A DNA stretch of 64,000 bases, taken from positions 25,890-89,889 of the forward strand of contig JBGSKQ010000103.1 in the NCBI GenBank assembly GCA_041741095.1. Direction: 5' to 3'. Source of the DNA: UBA6168 sp041741095. GTDB lineage: Bacteria; Bacteroidota; Bacteroidia; Chitinophagales; Saprospiraceae. The notes beneath the pieces are model-generated. The model was given only the letters and a program-made list of their open reading frames with translations, did no database searches and was not told the DNA's origin. Shown piece after piece: positions 34,976 to 44,182 of this stretch. How positions within the stretch are numbered: the first letter of the stretch is position 1; every line of letters begins with the position of its first letter. The translations under genes were made by a program, and so were the position numbers.

Positions 34976-35602
34976 ATGCCGAAAAATTTCATCCAAAACC
35001 TTGAACTCAAACTGCGCCAAGCACTGCCGGGCAGGGATGCTCAATTGAAAATGGCGCACATCACCCGCCGCCTTTATGTGGATGCGCCCAGGGAGGCCCG
35101 ACAGGCAGCAGTCATGGCCAACCTTTTTATCAAAAATAACGAGTGGCATGTGGTGATGATAGAGCGCAACCCGAACAACAACGATAGGCATGGAGGGCAG
35201 ATAAGTTTTCCAGGCGGCAAGCATGAACCAAGCGATGCGACCATGTTGGATACCGCACTTAGGGAAGCGGAGGAAGAAGTGGGCATTCCAAAGAAGGCTA
35301 TCCAAGTGCTGGGAAGTTTGACGGAACTCTATATTCCTGTGAGCAATTTTCAGGTACACCCCTTTGTTGGCTATTTGGACCTGCCGCCGGAGTATATCAT
35401 ACAGGCGGCAGAAGTGCAGTCTATATTGGAAGTACCGCTTTCTATCTTTCAAAATGAATCCTTCCGAAAGCTGACCGACATCCGCATCAGCCCAACACTA
35501 ACACTGAAAAACGTCCCCTTTTACGACGTGGGAGGTAAAATACTATGGGGGGCAACAGCGATGATCATGAGCGAATTGGTGGAAATAGTGGAGGTAGGCT
35601 GA
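34976..35602 (+). CDS. Nudix hydrolase, CoA pyrophosphatase (NudL-like)
   Basis: A 208-residue cytosolic hydrolase. The CoA-pyrophosphatase signature upstream of the Nudix box is present as RHGGQISFPGG (72-81), and the Nudix box itself ends LREAEEEVGIP (95-105). As in E. coli NudL it has one extra residue before the Arg-Glu pair relative to the canonical spacing. Such enzymes cleave CoA or oxidised CoA derivatives to phosphopantetheine and 3',5'-ADP and need Mg or Mn. It is flanked by unrelated genes and appears monocistronic. No promoter element was found in the 256-base gap before it. Confidence 0.85.
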   Translation: MPKNFIQNLELKLRQALPGRDAQLKMAHITRRLYVDAPREARQAAVMANLFIKNNEWHVVMIERNPNNNDRHGGQISFPGGKHEPSDATMLDTALREAEEEVGIPKKAIQVLGSLTELYIPVSNFQVHPFVGYLDLPPEYIIQAAEVQSILEVPLSIFQNESFRKLTDIRISPTLTLKNVPFYDVGGKILWGATAMIMSELVEIVEVG

Positions 35603-35772
35603 ACATTTATCGAAACCTGCCTTGATCTTGTCACTTCTATTCTCCTTTTCCGTCAATTTTATTGGAAGTTTGCCAAACATGCGCCCTCTTCATTGGTTGT
35701 TTTAAGTGAAACAAGCATTGTGTAACATAAATATTAACCAAATTCCTTTCAGGATTATCTGAAAACCATATC

Positions 35773-36246
35773 ATGCCTTACCGAACTACCGCACAATTCA
35801 AGCTCAATTCAATTTTCGGCGTCCTTTTGCTGATCGCATTTTTCGTGGGCCTTTTCTTTATTTTAAAAGGGGTGTTCTGGGTGCTTTCCTGGATAGCGCC
35901 TGTTCTGTTGATAGCTGCTTTTGTCATTGACAAAAGCGTGGTCATCAACTATGTAAAATGGATTGGGAAAACTTTGAAAGAAAATCCCCTCCTGGGCATA
36001 GCCGCCATTTTGTTCAGCATCATTGGCTATATGGTCGTGTTCCCCTACCTTTTTGCCAAAGCCCTTTTTAAAAAGAAAATAAAAGACGTGCAGCAGCAAT
36101 ATGAAAAGCAGCAAAAAGGCGAACTCATTGATTTTGAAGAAATAGAATCAAAGCCCAATAAGCCTCAGGAAACAATGGAATTGCCCCGTTTTGAAAAGCA
36201 AACCCGGCAGGAAAAGCGGAGCGAATACGATCAATTATTTGATTGA
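35773..36246 (+). CDS. small membrane protein of unknown function
   Basis: A 157-residue protein with three hydrophobic segments at about 12-30, 32-52 and 70-95 (FGVLLLIAFFVGLFFILKGV, WIAPVLLIAAFVIDKS, LGIAAILFSIIGYMVVFPYL). A highly charged cytoplasmic tail follows from about 100 (KKKIKDVQQQYEKQQKGE). The tail is probably coiled coil then disordered, ending EYDQLFD. I do not recognise the family. It is convergent with the atpC gene, with an intrinsic terminator between them. Confidence 0.65.
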   Translation: MPYRTTAQFKLNSIFGVLLLIAFFVGLFFILKGVFWVLSWIAPVLLIAAFVIDKSVVINYVKWIGKTLKENPLLGIAAILFSIIGYMVVFPYLFAKALFKKKIKDVQQQYEKQQKGELIDFEEIESKPNKPQETMELPRFEKQTRQEKRSEYDQLFD

Positions 36247-36254
36247 TAAGCTCT

Positions 36255-36290
36255 AAAAAAGAAAAGGGAGAAGACCCTCCATCTTCTCCC
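36255..36290 (-). terminator. intrinsic terminator of the atpD-atpC transcript
   Basis: GGGAGAAG pairs with CTTCTCCC (36266-36290). On the minus strand it is followed by a T-rich run, and it lies 32 bases past the atpC stop codon. Confidence 0.8.
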
Positions 36291-36321
36291 TTGAACAACA
36301 GCGAAATAAAAAAATCTCTTA

Positions 36322-36624
36322 TTATTTCTTGCTACGTACCAGCAGCGACACCTCATTGTTCAGCACTTCTATAAAGCCGCCGCCGATTTCAAATTTGATT
36401 TTTTTCCCCGGCATCGAATCATTTTTGATGGTTCCGCTCTCATCATCGTAATAGCGGTATTCTCCACCATCTGTTACCAATGTCACAGCGCCTGCTTCCA
36501 GAGAGGAAACGATGGGTGCATGGTTTTTCAAAACCTGAAATTGGCCCAAGGTGCCAGGCACTTTGACGGACACGATCTTGCCGTTGAAAATCTCTTTATC
36601 AGGAGTTAATATCGTGATATTCAT
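36322..36624 (-). CDS. atpC: ATP synthase epsilon subunit, short form
   Basis: A 100-residue protein from ATG 36624 (MNITILTPDKEIFNGKIVSV). A longer frame reaching 36705 would translate repeat sequence and is rejected. It corresponds to the N-terminal beta-sandwich of the epsilon subunit that sits on the central stalk (GQFQVLKNHAPIVSSLEAGAV). The C-terminal two-helix domain, which inhibits ATP hydrolysis in many bacteria, is absent, as is common in Bacteroidetes. It follows atpD, separated by 125 bases that hold an unusual long hairpin. Confidence 0.9.
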   Translation of the reverse strand: MNITILTPDKEIFNGKIVSVKVPGTLGQFQVLKNHAPIVSSLEAGAVTLVTDGGEYRYYDDESGTIKNDSMPGKKIKFEIGGGFIEVLNNEVSLLVRSKK

Positions 36625-36681
36625 CTTTAAAAATGATGAATGCCTGCCTGTCGCTTGCCGTTTGGCTGACTGGGCAGACAG

Positions 36682-36751
36682 AATGAACGATGAACGATGA
36701 ACCATGAATTCCGATAAAGAATCCGTGGTTTATCGTTCATCGCTCATCATT
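36682..36751. repeat. long-armed hairpin of reiterated ATGAACG words between atpD and atpC
   Basis: A 30-base left arm (36682-36711, AATGAACGATGAACGATGAA and on) pairs with a right arm (36719-36751) apart from one 3-base gap and four mismatches, around a 7-base loop. The right arm ends at the atpD stop codon. Just to its left (36640-36680) there is a GC-rich stretch with TGCCTGCCTGTC and GGCAGACAG that can also fold. The insert separates two genes that must be made in fixed ratio. Confidence 0.8.
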
Positions 36752-38264
36752 ATTTACTTGCATCTGCCAGCATTTTCTTGCCGGCTTCGATGACTTCATC
36801 AATTGAGCCTTTCAACATAAAGGCAGGTTCTGGATATTCGTCCACTTCGCCATCCATGATCATGTTGAAACCACGGATGGTTTCTTCGATGGTAACGAGG
36901 GCACCCGGCGTACCGGTGAACTGCTCCGCCACGTGGAAGGGCTGCGACAGGAAACGCTGCACCCGGCGGGCACGGTGAACGACGAGTTTGTCTTCTTCCG
37001 AAAGCTCTTCCATACCAAGGATGGCAATGATGTCAAGCAATTCGTTGTAGCGTTGCAGGATAAGTTTCACCCTTTGTGCGCAGTTGTAGTGCTCATCACC
37101 AATGATGTTGGGGTCGAGGATGCGGCTGGTAGAGTCGAGCGGATCCACCGCTGGATAGATACCCAGCGATGCAATCTTACGGCTCAATACCGTGGTGGCG
37201 TCCAAGTGGGCGAAGGTTGTCGCAGGTGCCGGGTCGGTCAAGTCGTCCGCAGGCACATAAACAGCCTGTACCGAGGTGATAGAACCACGCTTGGTAGAGG
37301 TAATGCGCTCCTGCATGAGGCCCATTTCAGTGGCCAGCGTAGGTTGGTAACCTACCGCCGAGGGCATACGGCCTAAGAGGGCGGACACCTCAGAGCCAGC
37401 CTGTGTGAAACGGAAGATATTATCAATAAAGAAAAGGATGTCACGGCCACCAGTTGGGTCGTTGAGGTCACCGTCACGATAGTATTCAGCAACGGTCAAA
37501 CCAGAAAGGGCCACACGGGCACGTGCTCCGGGAGGTTCGTTCATTTGGCCAAACACCAGCGTAGCTTGGGAATTGGCGAGGGCTTCGTGATCCACTTTGG
37601 ACAAATCCCATCCCCCAGCTTCCATGCTGTGCTTAAACTCTTCGCCGTATTGGATAACACCGGATTCGATCATCTCACGGAGCAGGTCGTTCCCTTCACG
37701 GGTACGCTCTCCCACGCCAGCAAACACGGAGATACCTTCATAAGCTTTGGCGATGTTGTTGATCAACTCCATGATGATCACGGTCTTGCCCACACCTGCA
37801 CCGCCGAAGAGGCCGATTTTTCCACCCTTCATATAAGGTTCGATCAGGTCAATTACTTTGATACCTGTATAGAGCACTTCTTTTTCTACGGAGAGATTTT
37901 CGTAGGTAGGCGGTCTGCGGTGGATAGAGTAGGTGTGTTCACGGCTTACCGGGCCGATGCCGTCAATAGCTTCACCGACGACGTTGAACAAACGGCCTTT
38001 AATGGCATCGCCAACGGGCATTGCAATTGGTAGGCCTGTGTCCACTACTTCCATCCCCCTGGTCAAGCCTTCTGTGGCGTCCATGGCGATAGTCCGAACG
38101 CTGTCCTCACCCAGGTGCTGCTGCACTTCAAGGATGAGCTTTTCGCCGTTTGGGCGTTGCAGTTCGAGCGCATTCAAGATTTCGGGCAGTTTTGAGCCTT
38201 CGCCGGCAAAACTTACGTCCACGACTGCACCGATGATTTGCTTAATATTTCCGGTATTTTTCAT
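36750..38264 (-). CDS. atpD: ATP synthase F1 beta subunit
   Basis: A 504-residue catalytic beta subunit. The P-loop GGAGVGKT is at 154-161, followed by the catalytic GVGERTREGNDL segment. The Walker B strand is DILFFIDNIFRFTQAGSEVS, and the conserved C-terminal ELSEEDKLVVHRARRVQRFL is present. It binds and interconverts ADP and ATP in the F1 head. Only atpD and atpC are together here, the split arrangement usual in Bacteroidetes, where the other subunits are encoded elsewhere. A canonical promoter lies 75 bases upstream. Confidence 0.97.
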   Translation of the reverse strand: MKNTGNIKQIIGAVVDVSFAGEGSKLPEILNALELQRPNGEKLILEVQQHLGEDSVRTIAMDATEGLTRGMEVVDTGLPIAMPVGDAIKGRLFNVVGEAIDGIGPVSREHTYSIHRRPPTYENLSVEKEVLYTGIKVIDLIEPYMKGGKIGLFGGAGVGKTVIIMELINNIAKAYEGISVFAGVGERTREGNDLLREMIESGVIQYGEEFKHSMEAGGWDLSKVDHEALANSQATLVFGQMNEPPGARARVALSGLTVAEYYRDGDLNDPTGGRDILFFIDNIFRFTQAGSEVSALLGRMPSAVGYQPTLATEMGLMQERITSTKRGSITSVQAVYVPADDLTDPAPATTFAHLDATTVLSRKIASLGIYPAVDPLDSTSRILDPNIIGDEHYNCAQRVKLILQRYNELLDIIAILGMEELSEEDKLVVHRARRVQRFLSQPFHVAEQFTGTPGALVTIEETIRGFNMIMDGEVDEYPEPAFMLKGSIDEVIEAGKKMLADASK

Positions 38265-38338
38265 ATTGAAATGCGGGTTTAAGATTTGATCAGGTGAGAT
38301 GTTTTAGGCCAGGGGAAACCCCTTTCTAAAAAACGGCG

Positions 38339-38368
38339 CAAAGATACACCTTTGGGGTAGTTTACCAA
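38339..38368 (-). promoter_or_regulatory. promoter of atpD-atpC
   Basis: On the minus strand TTG (38366-38368), a 19-base spacer and TATCTTTG (38339-38346) match both elements of the Bacteroidetes consensus. The leader of about 65 bases contains a short hairpin, AGGGGTTTCCCCT. Confidence 0.75.
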
Positions 38369-38454
38369 CCAAGAAGGGGAAAAAGTAGAGGCCGTGCGAG
38401 AATTTTGAAATGTCTTTCCCTGCTGAATATGTCCGGCCTAATTTATTGTAAAAG

Positions 38455-39306
38455 TTATTTGGTGATAATGGTGGTGTCCCTGTCATAACTAATGCCCGTA
38501 AAAATCCCAAGGGCATTTGCATCACCTTGCACATTTGATATAATAGCTGTGGGCTGAGCAAAGGGGTTGCCATTGGCATTGACGGCATTGATGACACTTT
38601 CCCAATAGTCAAAATAAGCCCGTTCGATATTAAAAATGGTATTGTACACCGTGTCCCCTTCAACAAAGTCGAAGGCGCTGCCGAACACAATGCGGTTGTC
38701 ATCCACGAAATCGTCGAAAGTCATGAAGTCCTGTTGGGGGAGGCTGTCCAACGAGTTTTCGTGCAACATGCGCCGATAGTAGTTTTCTGTAGCAGGGTCA
38801 TCAGTCATGTAGGTCAGCACACGGGCCAGGGTATCCTCTATTTCGCTGAATTGGACCACCACACTGTCAATGGGCACCACGGGCAATAGGCGGGTGGTGG
38901 CAGTGATGGTCTTGCCGTTGGGCAAGGTGATTTTGAGCGAAAAATCATTGTCGTAGTCCTGCGGCACCAGTTCGGGGTTGTAATAGTTGTAAATTTTACC
39001 TGTTTCAAAATTGGGGAACAATTGGTTGTTCAAAGCATAGTCTGCCCCATTGTGGGAAATGACCACGGTTGCACTGTCCACTAACAGATTTTCCACAAAT
39101 TCTTGCAATTCCGTTGGGAATGGGTCAAAATAGGCAAAGCTCTGGGTGAGCAACAAGGTGAACGGCTGTCCAGGTTCAAGGTAGCACTCCACCACATATT
39201 GGTTTTCGTAAGCGGGCAGTTCCAGGTCTATTTCTTTTTCCAAATTGCCGCAGGCAGAAAATGAAAAAAGGGATATGATTGTCAACAATAAAAACAAATC
39301 CTTCAT
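38455..39306 (-). CDS. DUF4249 family lipoprotein
   Basis: A 283-residue lipoprotein from ATG 39306; a TTG start at 39330 overlapping the previous stop is possible but gives a poorer signal. The lipobox FSFSACGN puts the lipidated Cys at 19. The mature protein starts with IDLELPAYENQYVVECYLEP, the standard DUF4249 opening, and is a beta-rich domain to the end. DUF4249 proteins are nearly always encoded beside a TonB-dependent receptor, as here, and are thought to sit on the outer membrane as its accessory. The gene starts 20 bases after the receptor stop codon. Confidence 0.85.
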   Translation of the reverse strand: MKDLFLLLTIISLFSFSACGNLEKEIDLELPAYENQYVVECYLEPGQPFTLLLTQSFAYFDPFPTELQEFVENLLVDSATVVISHNGADYALNNQLFPNFETGKIYNYYNPELVPQDYDNDFSLKITLPNGKTITATTRLLPVVPIDSVVVQFSEIEDTLARVLTYMTDDPATENYYRRMLHENSLDSLPQQDFMTFDDFVDDNRIVFGSAFDFVEGDTVYNTIFNIERAYFDYWESVINAVNANGNPFAQPTAIISNVQGDANALGIFTGISYDRDTTIITK

Positions 39307-39326
39307 GTCGTTTGTGTTGGTGGGTT

Positions 39327-41681
39327 TCAAAATTTGAAGTTAAAGGTGATTGACCCGATGATGGGGAAGAGGGAGACTTGTTTCAGTTTCAGCCCCGTTG
39401 GAATGGCGATGGGGTTTTCCAAAGGCTCGTCTTCATCTTCGTACTGCGGTTCGATGTATAGGAAAAACGCATTCCTTCGGTTGGTCAAGTTAAATACGCT
39501 GAAGGTGAGGTCGCTCTCGCCCCATTTTGGGAAAAAGCGGTAAACGATGGCCGCATCGGACCGGAAAAAATATGGCAGCCGGACGGCGTTCCGCTCTCCG
39601 AAAACCGGCACGAACTCCTGCGGGTCGCCGCCATAGACATCCTGGAAAGTATATCTGCCCACTGGCATCCAGGTGCGGTCGCCGCTGCCATAGACAACAG
39701 TGGCCGAAAAAGTCCAGCGTTTGCCTACATCATACATAGCCACTACAGAAACATCGTGCCGCCGGTCGTAACGGGGGAAAAAGTAAGTGTCGGCATCGCT
39801 AAAATTGCGGCTCGGATCAACAGGCTCAAACTTGCCCCTTTTCACCAAAGCAAGTGTGTAGCCAATCCATCCCTTTAATTTGCCTTCTTGTTTTTCGATG
39901 CCCAACTCCATGCCGTAGCCGTAGCCCTTGCCGATTGCAAATTCCTCTTCCAGGTCTTCATTGGCAAACAGCCTGGCCCCGTCCACAAAGTCCACTTGCT
40001 TGTTGAGCCATTTCACATAGTATTCATTGGTGACCATATACTTGCCCCCAAAGAGTTTTTCGATGCCGACGGCCACCTGGTCGGAACGCTGGGGCTCTAT
40101 TTGCGAGGTGGATGGGTACCAGATATCTGTGGGCAACGAAATACCAGAAGTAGCTACGAGGTGCAGGTATTGGTACATCCTGGCATAGCTGGCCTTGAAG
40201 GAAAGGTCGGGGTTCACGTTGTACAAAGCGGCGAGCCGTGGCTCCAGGCCTGCATAAAATTTGCCGTCGTTGCTAAAGCCAGAAACCCGGAGGCCATAGT
40301 TCAGTTTCCAATGTGCGCCAAAGCTGGCCTCGTCGGCCACGTATGCCCCAAGTGATGCACCAGCATAGTCGCTGCCGCTGGAAAATGAAATCTCACCGTC
40401 GTCGCTGCCCGCTTTCAGCCTTCCTACCCCGAAATTGTGGTAGGTGGCATTCAAGCCAAAACGCATGGTATGGTGGTTGTTGAGGGCATAGTAAAAGTCC
40501 GTTTTCAAGTTATTGTCCTGCACGTCGGAGCCGACCTTGAAAGAAAAGCCCGTGACTTTCGTCTCGATATTGTAGCTGTACTTTGAATAGGTATAAGTGG
40601 TATTGGCAAACAGTTTTGGTGAAAATACATGGTTCCAGCGGGCTGTCCCGGTAACGTTTCCCCAATAAAAATTGAAATCAAAAAAATCGCTGTTAAACCC
40701 GAACACGTCCCTGCCAAAGTAGCCGCTCAGGTAGAGGTGGTCCTTTTCGCCCAGGGTAAAATTCACCTTCGTGTTCAGATCATAAAAATAATAATCGGGA
40801 ATGGGGTTGTAATCTTCCTTGTCCTCGTTTGCTTTATTGACCTGGCGGGTAATCAGGTCGGCGTAGGTGCGCCTGCCCGAAACAATAAAAGATGATTTGT
40901 CTTTTTGAATAGGGCCTTCCAAAGTAAGTCGGGAAGTGATCAGCCCAATGCCGCCCGTACCTGCGAAACGCTGGTTGTTACCTTCCTTCATCCGCACATC
41001 AATCACCGAAGATAGTCGCCCGCCATACTGTGCCGGAAAACCGCCCTTGTATAGCTTCAAATCTTTGATGGCATCTGTATTAAATGTACTGAAAAAACCG
41101 AACAGGTGGTTGGCGTTGTAAACAACTGCCTCGTCCAGCACGATGAGGTTTTGGTCGCCCCCGCCGCCCCGCACGTATAGGCCAGTGGTGCCCTCCGAAC
41201 CTGAGGGGATGCCTGGCTTGAGCTGTATAGTTTTCAAAATGTCCGTTTCGCCGAGCAGGGCAGGGATGACCTTCACCTCCCGTGTCGAGATTTCCTCCAC
41301 ACTCATTTCCGTGGATCGGATTTGTTCTTGATAGGAATTGGCCTTCACCACCACCTCTTCCAACTGGATGCCCGTGCCCAGTTTCACATTGAGTTTAGTG
41401 TCTTTTTTGGGCAAAAATCGCTGCCGCTGAGTCTGGAAGCCAACGTAGCTGAATTCCACCGTCAGGGAATCGTTTCCCTGCGGCAGGGTGAGGGAATAAA
41501 AACCGTATTCGTTGGTGGAAGTACCTGTGCCGGAATTGGTTTCAATGATAGTAGCCCCAATGAGCGTCTCGCCGCTGCTTTCGTCTTTAACCGTACCGCT
41601 GATAGTTATCTGTTGCCCCAAAAGCAGGTTGGAAGCACAAAAAATCAGGAGTGCGAGCAGCGGGGTTGTTTTGTGATTCAT
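39327..41681 (-). CDS. TonB-dependent receptor with carboxypeptidase-like regulatory domain
   Basis: A 784-residue outer-membrane receptor. A signal peptide (MNHKTTPLLALLIFCASNLLLGQ) is followed by a carboxypeptidase-like beta domain at about 24-110 (ITISGTVKDESSGETLIGAT). A plug domain lies at about 115-225 (GTTGLYVRGGGGDQNLIVLD, GGRLSSVIDVRMKEG), then a 22-strand barrel to the end. The C-terminal strand is SLFPIIGSITFNFKF. It would import a ligand across the outer membrane using TonB energy. The substrate is unknown; there is no SusD partner, only the DUF4249 lipoprotein, so glycan import of the Sus kind is less likely. Confidence 0.92.
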   Translation of the reverse strand: MNHKTTPLLALLIFCASNLLLGQQITISGTVKDESSGETLIGATIIETNSGTGTSTNEYGFYSLTLPQGNDSLTVEFSYVGFQTQRQRFLPKKDTKLNVKLGTGIQLEEVVVKANSYQEQIRSTEMSVEEISTREVKVIPALLGETDILKTIQLKPGIPSGSEGTTGLYVRGGGGDQNLIVLDEAVVYNANHLFGFFSTFNTDAIKDLKLYKGGFPAQYGGRLSSVIDVRMKEGNNQRFAGTGGIGLITSRLTLEGPIQKDKSSFIVSGRRTYADLITRQVNKANEDKEDYNPIPDYYFYDLNTKVNFTLGEKDHLYLSGYFGRDVFGFNSDFFDFNFYWGNVTGTARWNHVFSPKLFANTTYTYSKYSYNIETKVTGFSFKVGSDVQDNNLKTDFYYALNNHHTMRFGLNATYHNFGVGRLKAGSDDGEISFSSGSDYAGASLGAYVADEASFGAHWKLNYGLRVSGFSNDGKFYAGLEPRLAALYNVNPDLSFKASYARMYQYLHLVATSGISLPTDIWYPSTSQIEPQRSDQVAVGIEKLFGGKYMVTNEYYVKWLNKQVDFVDGARLFANEDLEEEFAIGKGYGYGMELGIEKQEGKLKGWIGYTLALVKRGKFEPVDPSRNFSDADTYFFPRYDRRHDVSVVAMYDVGKRWTFSATVVYGSGDRTWMPVGRYTFQDVYGGDPQEFVPVFGERNAVRLPYFFRSDAAIVYRFFPKWGESDLTFSVFNLTNRRNAFFLYIEPQYEDEDEPLENPIAIPTGLKLKQVSLFPIIGSITFNFKF

Positions 41682-41719
41682 GCCGGGATGATTGTTTTTT
41701 AGTCAAAAACGATGAGCGG

Positions 41720-41727
41720 CAAATATA
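41720..41727 (-). promoter_or_regulatory. -7 promoter element for the TonB receptor operon
   Basis: TATATTTG on the minus strand matches TAnnTTTG and lies 39 bases before the receptor ATG. A clear -33 box is not visible. Confidence 0.5.
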
Positions 41728-41866
41728 CCCCCCGTCGTACGATATGTGTTTTGAATTTCAAAGTTTGGGCGGAAAAGGAGGTTGAACAGGCAAAGGGCGG
41801 CAATGTTTGGTTTTAAACTCCGTTTTTTACAGCCATTGTGTTTCTTTGCCACAGCAAACCACCTTC

Positions 41867-43684
41867 ATGCAGCCCTTCCTTCGCTTGCTTTTACATCTGA
41901 AAAACTACAAGCCGCAACTTGTTGGCAACCTGCTGTGTAACCTGGCGATGGTACTTTTCACGGTGGTGAGTATACCCGCCATTATCCCTTTCCTCAACAT
42001 CCTGCTCGACCAGCAACCGATGGTCACTAAGCCACCAGTCGGAGGTATCACCTTGGATAATTTCGAAACCCATGTCAATTATTTTTTGAGCCAAATCATC
42101 CTTGAAAAAGGCAAACGCACTGCTTTGTTTTATGCGCTGATGCTCGTCGTGGTACTTTATTTTTTCAAAAATATCTTCCGCTACTTGTCCATGTTTTTCC
42201 TCGCACCGGTGCGCAATGGGGTGGTACGTGACATCCGACAGGAGTTGTATGAAAAAATGATAGCGCTGCCGCTTTCCTATTTTTCTGAAGAAAGAAAAGG
42301 CGACCTGCTCGCCCGTATGTCGGTGGATGTTCAGGAGGTAGAGTCGAGCATCCTCAACGTGCTGGAATCTATTATCCGTGAGCCGCTGATGATCATTGGG
42401 GCCTTTGGTTTTATGGTCTATGTCAGCCCATCGTTGACCCTTTTCGTGCTGGGTTTGCTGTTGTTCACGGGTTTGGTCATCGGCAGGGTAGGGAAGTTGT
42501 TGAAAAAGCAATCGAGAGCAGTGCAGGAGCGGCTCGGCCTACTATTGTCCATGATGGAAGAAGGCATTTCCGGCCTGCGCATCATCAAGGGCTTTACCGC
42601 AGAAAAATTCCAGGCCGAACATTTTAAAAAAGAGAACAACGAGTACCGGCGCTTGCTGGTGCGGCTGCTTTGGCGGAGGGATCTCTCATCGCCGCTCACG
42701 GAGTTTTTGGGCGTGGCAACGGTCGCCGTCTTAATTTGGTATGGCTACACCGAGGTGCAAAAAGGCATCCTGACCGTGCCGACTTTTTTCGCCATGCTCT
42801 ATGCTTTTTTCAGCATGATAGAGCCGGCCAAAAAATTTGCCTCCGCATATTATAATGTACAAAAAGGCATGGCGGCGGTGGAGCGCATTGACAGCGTTCG
42901 GCAAGCGGATTTGAGGATTTTTGAAAAACCAAATGCGAAGCCAATCCATGCTTTTGAGCGAAGCATTGAATATAAAAATGTGTCATTTTACTACGCCAAT
43001 AGCGGGCGGGCAGCGCTGGAAAACGTCAACCTCGTCATTCAAAAAGGAAAAATAGTTGCTTTGGTAGGTGCGTCTGGTGCCGGCAAAAGCACCTTCGTGG
43101 ACTTGTTGCCCCGCTTCCACGATGTGGACGATGGTGAAATTTTGATTGACGGCATCAATATCAAAGATTACCGCCTGCACGGCCTGCGTTCGCTCATGGG
43201 CATCGTGAGCCAAGAGCCAGTTTTGTTCAATGACAGCATTTTCAACAATATCGCTTTTGGCATGAAGGAGGTAAGCAGGCAAGCCGTTGAAAATGCCGCC
43301 CGGATTGCCCATGCCCATGAATTTATCATGGCCACTGGGCAGGGTTATGAAACCGTCATTGGCGACCGGGGCGTGAAGCTCAGCGGCGGTCAGCGCCAAC
43401 GCCTGACCATTGCCCGTGCCGTGCTGGCCAACCCGCCCATCCTAATCCTCGACGAGGCTACTTCTTCGCTGGATTCGGAGTCCGAGCGGCTGGTGCAGGA
43501 TGCATTGGATATTTTGATGAAAAACCGCACGACCATCGTCATCGCCCACCGTCTCTCAACGGTGCAGCACGCCGACGAAATCGTAGTGATGAAGGACGGG
43601 AAAATCATTGAGCAGGGAAGCCACGAAGCGTTGATGCAAAAAGCAGGGGAGTACGGGAAGTTGGTGGAGTTGCAGACGTTTTAA
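41867..43684 (+). CDS. ABC exporter, MsbA-like fused permease and ATPase
   Basis: A 605-residue half-transporter from ATG 41867 (MQPFLRLLLHLKNYKPQLVG). Six membrane helices lie within about 15-320, with the coupling segments of type I exporters (ALPLSYFSEERKGDLLARMSVDV). The ATPase domain is at about 355-600: Walker A GASGAGKST, Q-loop VSQEP, signature LSGGQRQR, Walker B ILILDEATSSLDSE and the switch His in IVIAHRLST. It works as a dimer in the inner membrane. The motif set fits lipid A/phospholipid flippases of the MsbA group, but multidrug exporters look the same. Monocistronic, with a hairpin after the stop. Confidence 0.9.
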   Translation: MQPFLRLLLHLKNYKPQLVGNLLCNLAMVLFTVVSIPAIIPFLNILLDQQPMVTKPPVGGITLDNFETHVNYFLSQIILEKGKRTALFYALMLVVVLYFFKNIFRYLSMFFLAPVRNGVVRDIRQELYEKMIALPLSYFSEERKGDLLARMSVDVQEVESSILNVLESIIREPLMIIGAFGFMVYVSPSLTLFVLGLLLFTGLVIGRVGKLLKKQSRAVQERLGLLLSMMEEGISGLRIIKGFTAEKFQAEHFKKENNEYRRLLVRLLWRRDLSSPLTEFLGVATVAVLIWYGYTEVQKGILTVPTFFAMLYAFFSMIEPAKKFASAYYNVQKGMAAVERIDSVRQADLRIFEKPNAKPIHAFERSIEYKNVSFYYANSGRAALENVNLVIQKGKIVALVGASGAGKSTFVDLLPRFHDVDDGEILIDGINIKDYRLHGLRSLMGIVSQEPVLFNDSIFNNIAFGMKEVSRQAVENAARIAHAHEFIMATGQGYETVIGDRGVKLSGGQRQRLTIARAVLANPPILILDEATSSLDSESERLVQDALDILMKNRTTIVIAHRLSTVQHADEIVVMKDGKIIEQGSHEALMQKAGEYGKLVELQTF

Positions 43685-43692
43685 ACAACAAA

Positions 43693-43719
43693 GGGCATCC
43701 GATTGCAAACCGAATGCCC
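43693..43719 (+). terminator. hairpin after the ABC exporter gene
   Basis: GGGCATCCG pairs with CGAATGCCC with one mismatch and a nine-base loop, followed by a weak T-rich stretch. It lies nine bases past the stop codon. Confidence 0.6.
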
Positions 43720-43792
43720 CTTGAAAATTATTTTATCAAAATTTCGATCTGGGCTTTTCAAATGTATAGGCCCATGATCGAACATTTTTCAT

Positions 43793-44182
43793 TTACTCTT
43801 TGTCGAACCTCAATTCCTGGATGAGGTATTTACCGCCCGTGACTTTCATATAAACATAAACACGGAAGGTACCACTGGTGGCCACCATGTTGCCGATGCA
43901 GTACTGGGAATCCTGCCCTTTGGAGGCGCCCTGGTGTACCTGCTTGAAAGATTTTGGCGAGTTTTTGCTGAAAAAGTCCTTGACGACTTTCACGGCTTCG
44001 GTTTTTGAATAAGTTTTCTCACTGTCCATCACTGCCACTTCCACGTTGGCGTCAAAGTATTGGCCCAACGCATCGGCGTTCCCACTGCCAATGGCTTTGG
44101 AGATGGCATCGAGGTTGAACTCGTCGGCCTCTACCATGGCAATGGAGGGGAGCAAAAAGATGACAAACAAGAAATTTTTCAT
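43793..44182 (-). CDS. DUF4783 family exported protein
   Basis: A 129-residue protein from ATG 44182 with a signal peptide (MKNFLFVIFLLPSIAMVEA). A single cystatin/NTF2-like alpha+beta domain follows (NLDAISKAIGSGNADALGQY, TYSKTEAVKVVKDFFSKNSP, YLIQELRFDKE at the end). This is the DUF4783 pattern, a small periplasmic family restricted to Bacteroidetes with no known function. It lies between two plus-strand genes, and the 366-base gap to gpmI shows no other gene. Confidence 0.8.
   Translation of the reverse strand: MKNFLFVIFLLPSIAMVEADEFNLDAISKAIGSGNADALGQYFDANVEVAVMDSEKTYSKTEAVKVVKDFFSKNSPKSFKQVHQGASKGQDSQYCIGNMVATSGTFRVYVYMKVTGGKYLIQELRFDKE

Noticed and set aside
36625..36705. N-terminal extension of AtpC by 27 residues
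   Set aside because: It would translate the repeat region; the conserved epsilon start is at 36624.
36930..36935. Other CACGTG cores (for example in atpD)
   Set aside because: The flanks do not carry the GTTN and NAAC arms needed for parS.
39307..39330. TTG start for the DUF4249 gene overlapping the TonB receptor stop
   Set aside because: ATG 39306 gives a clean lipoprotein signal; the extension only adds polar residues before it.
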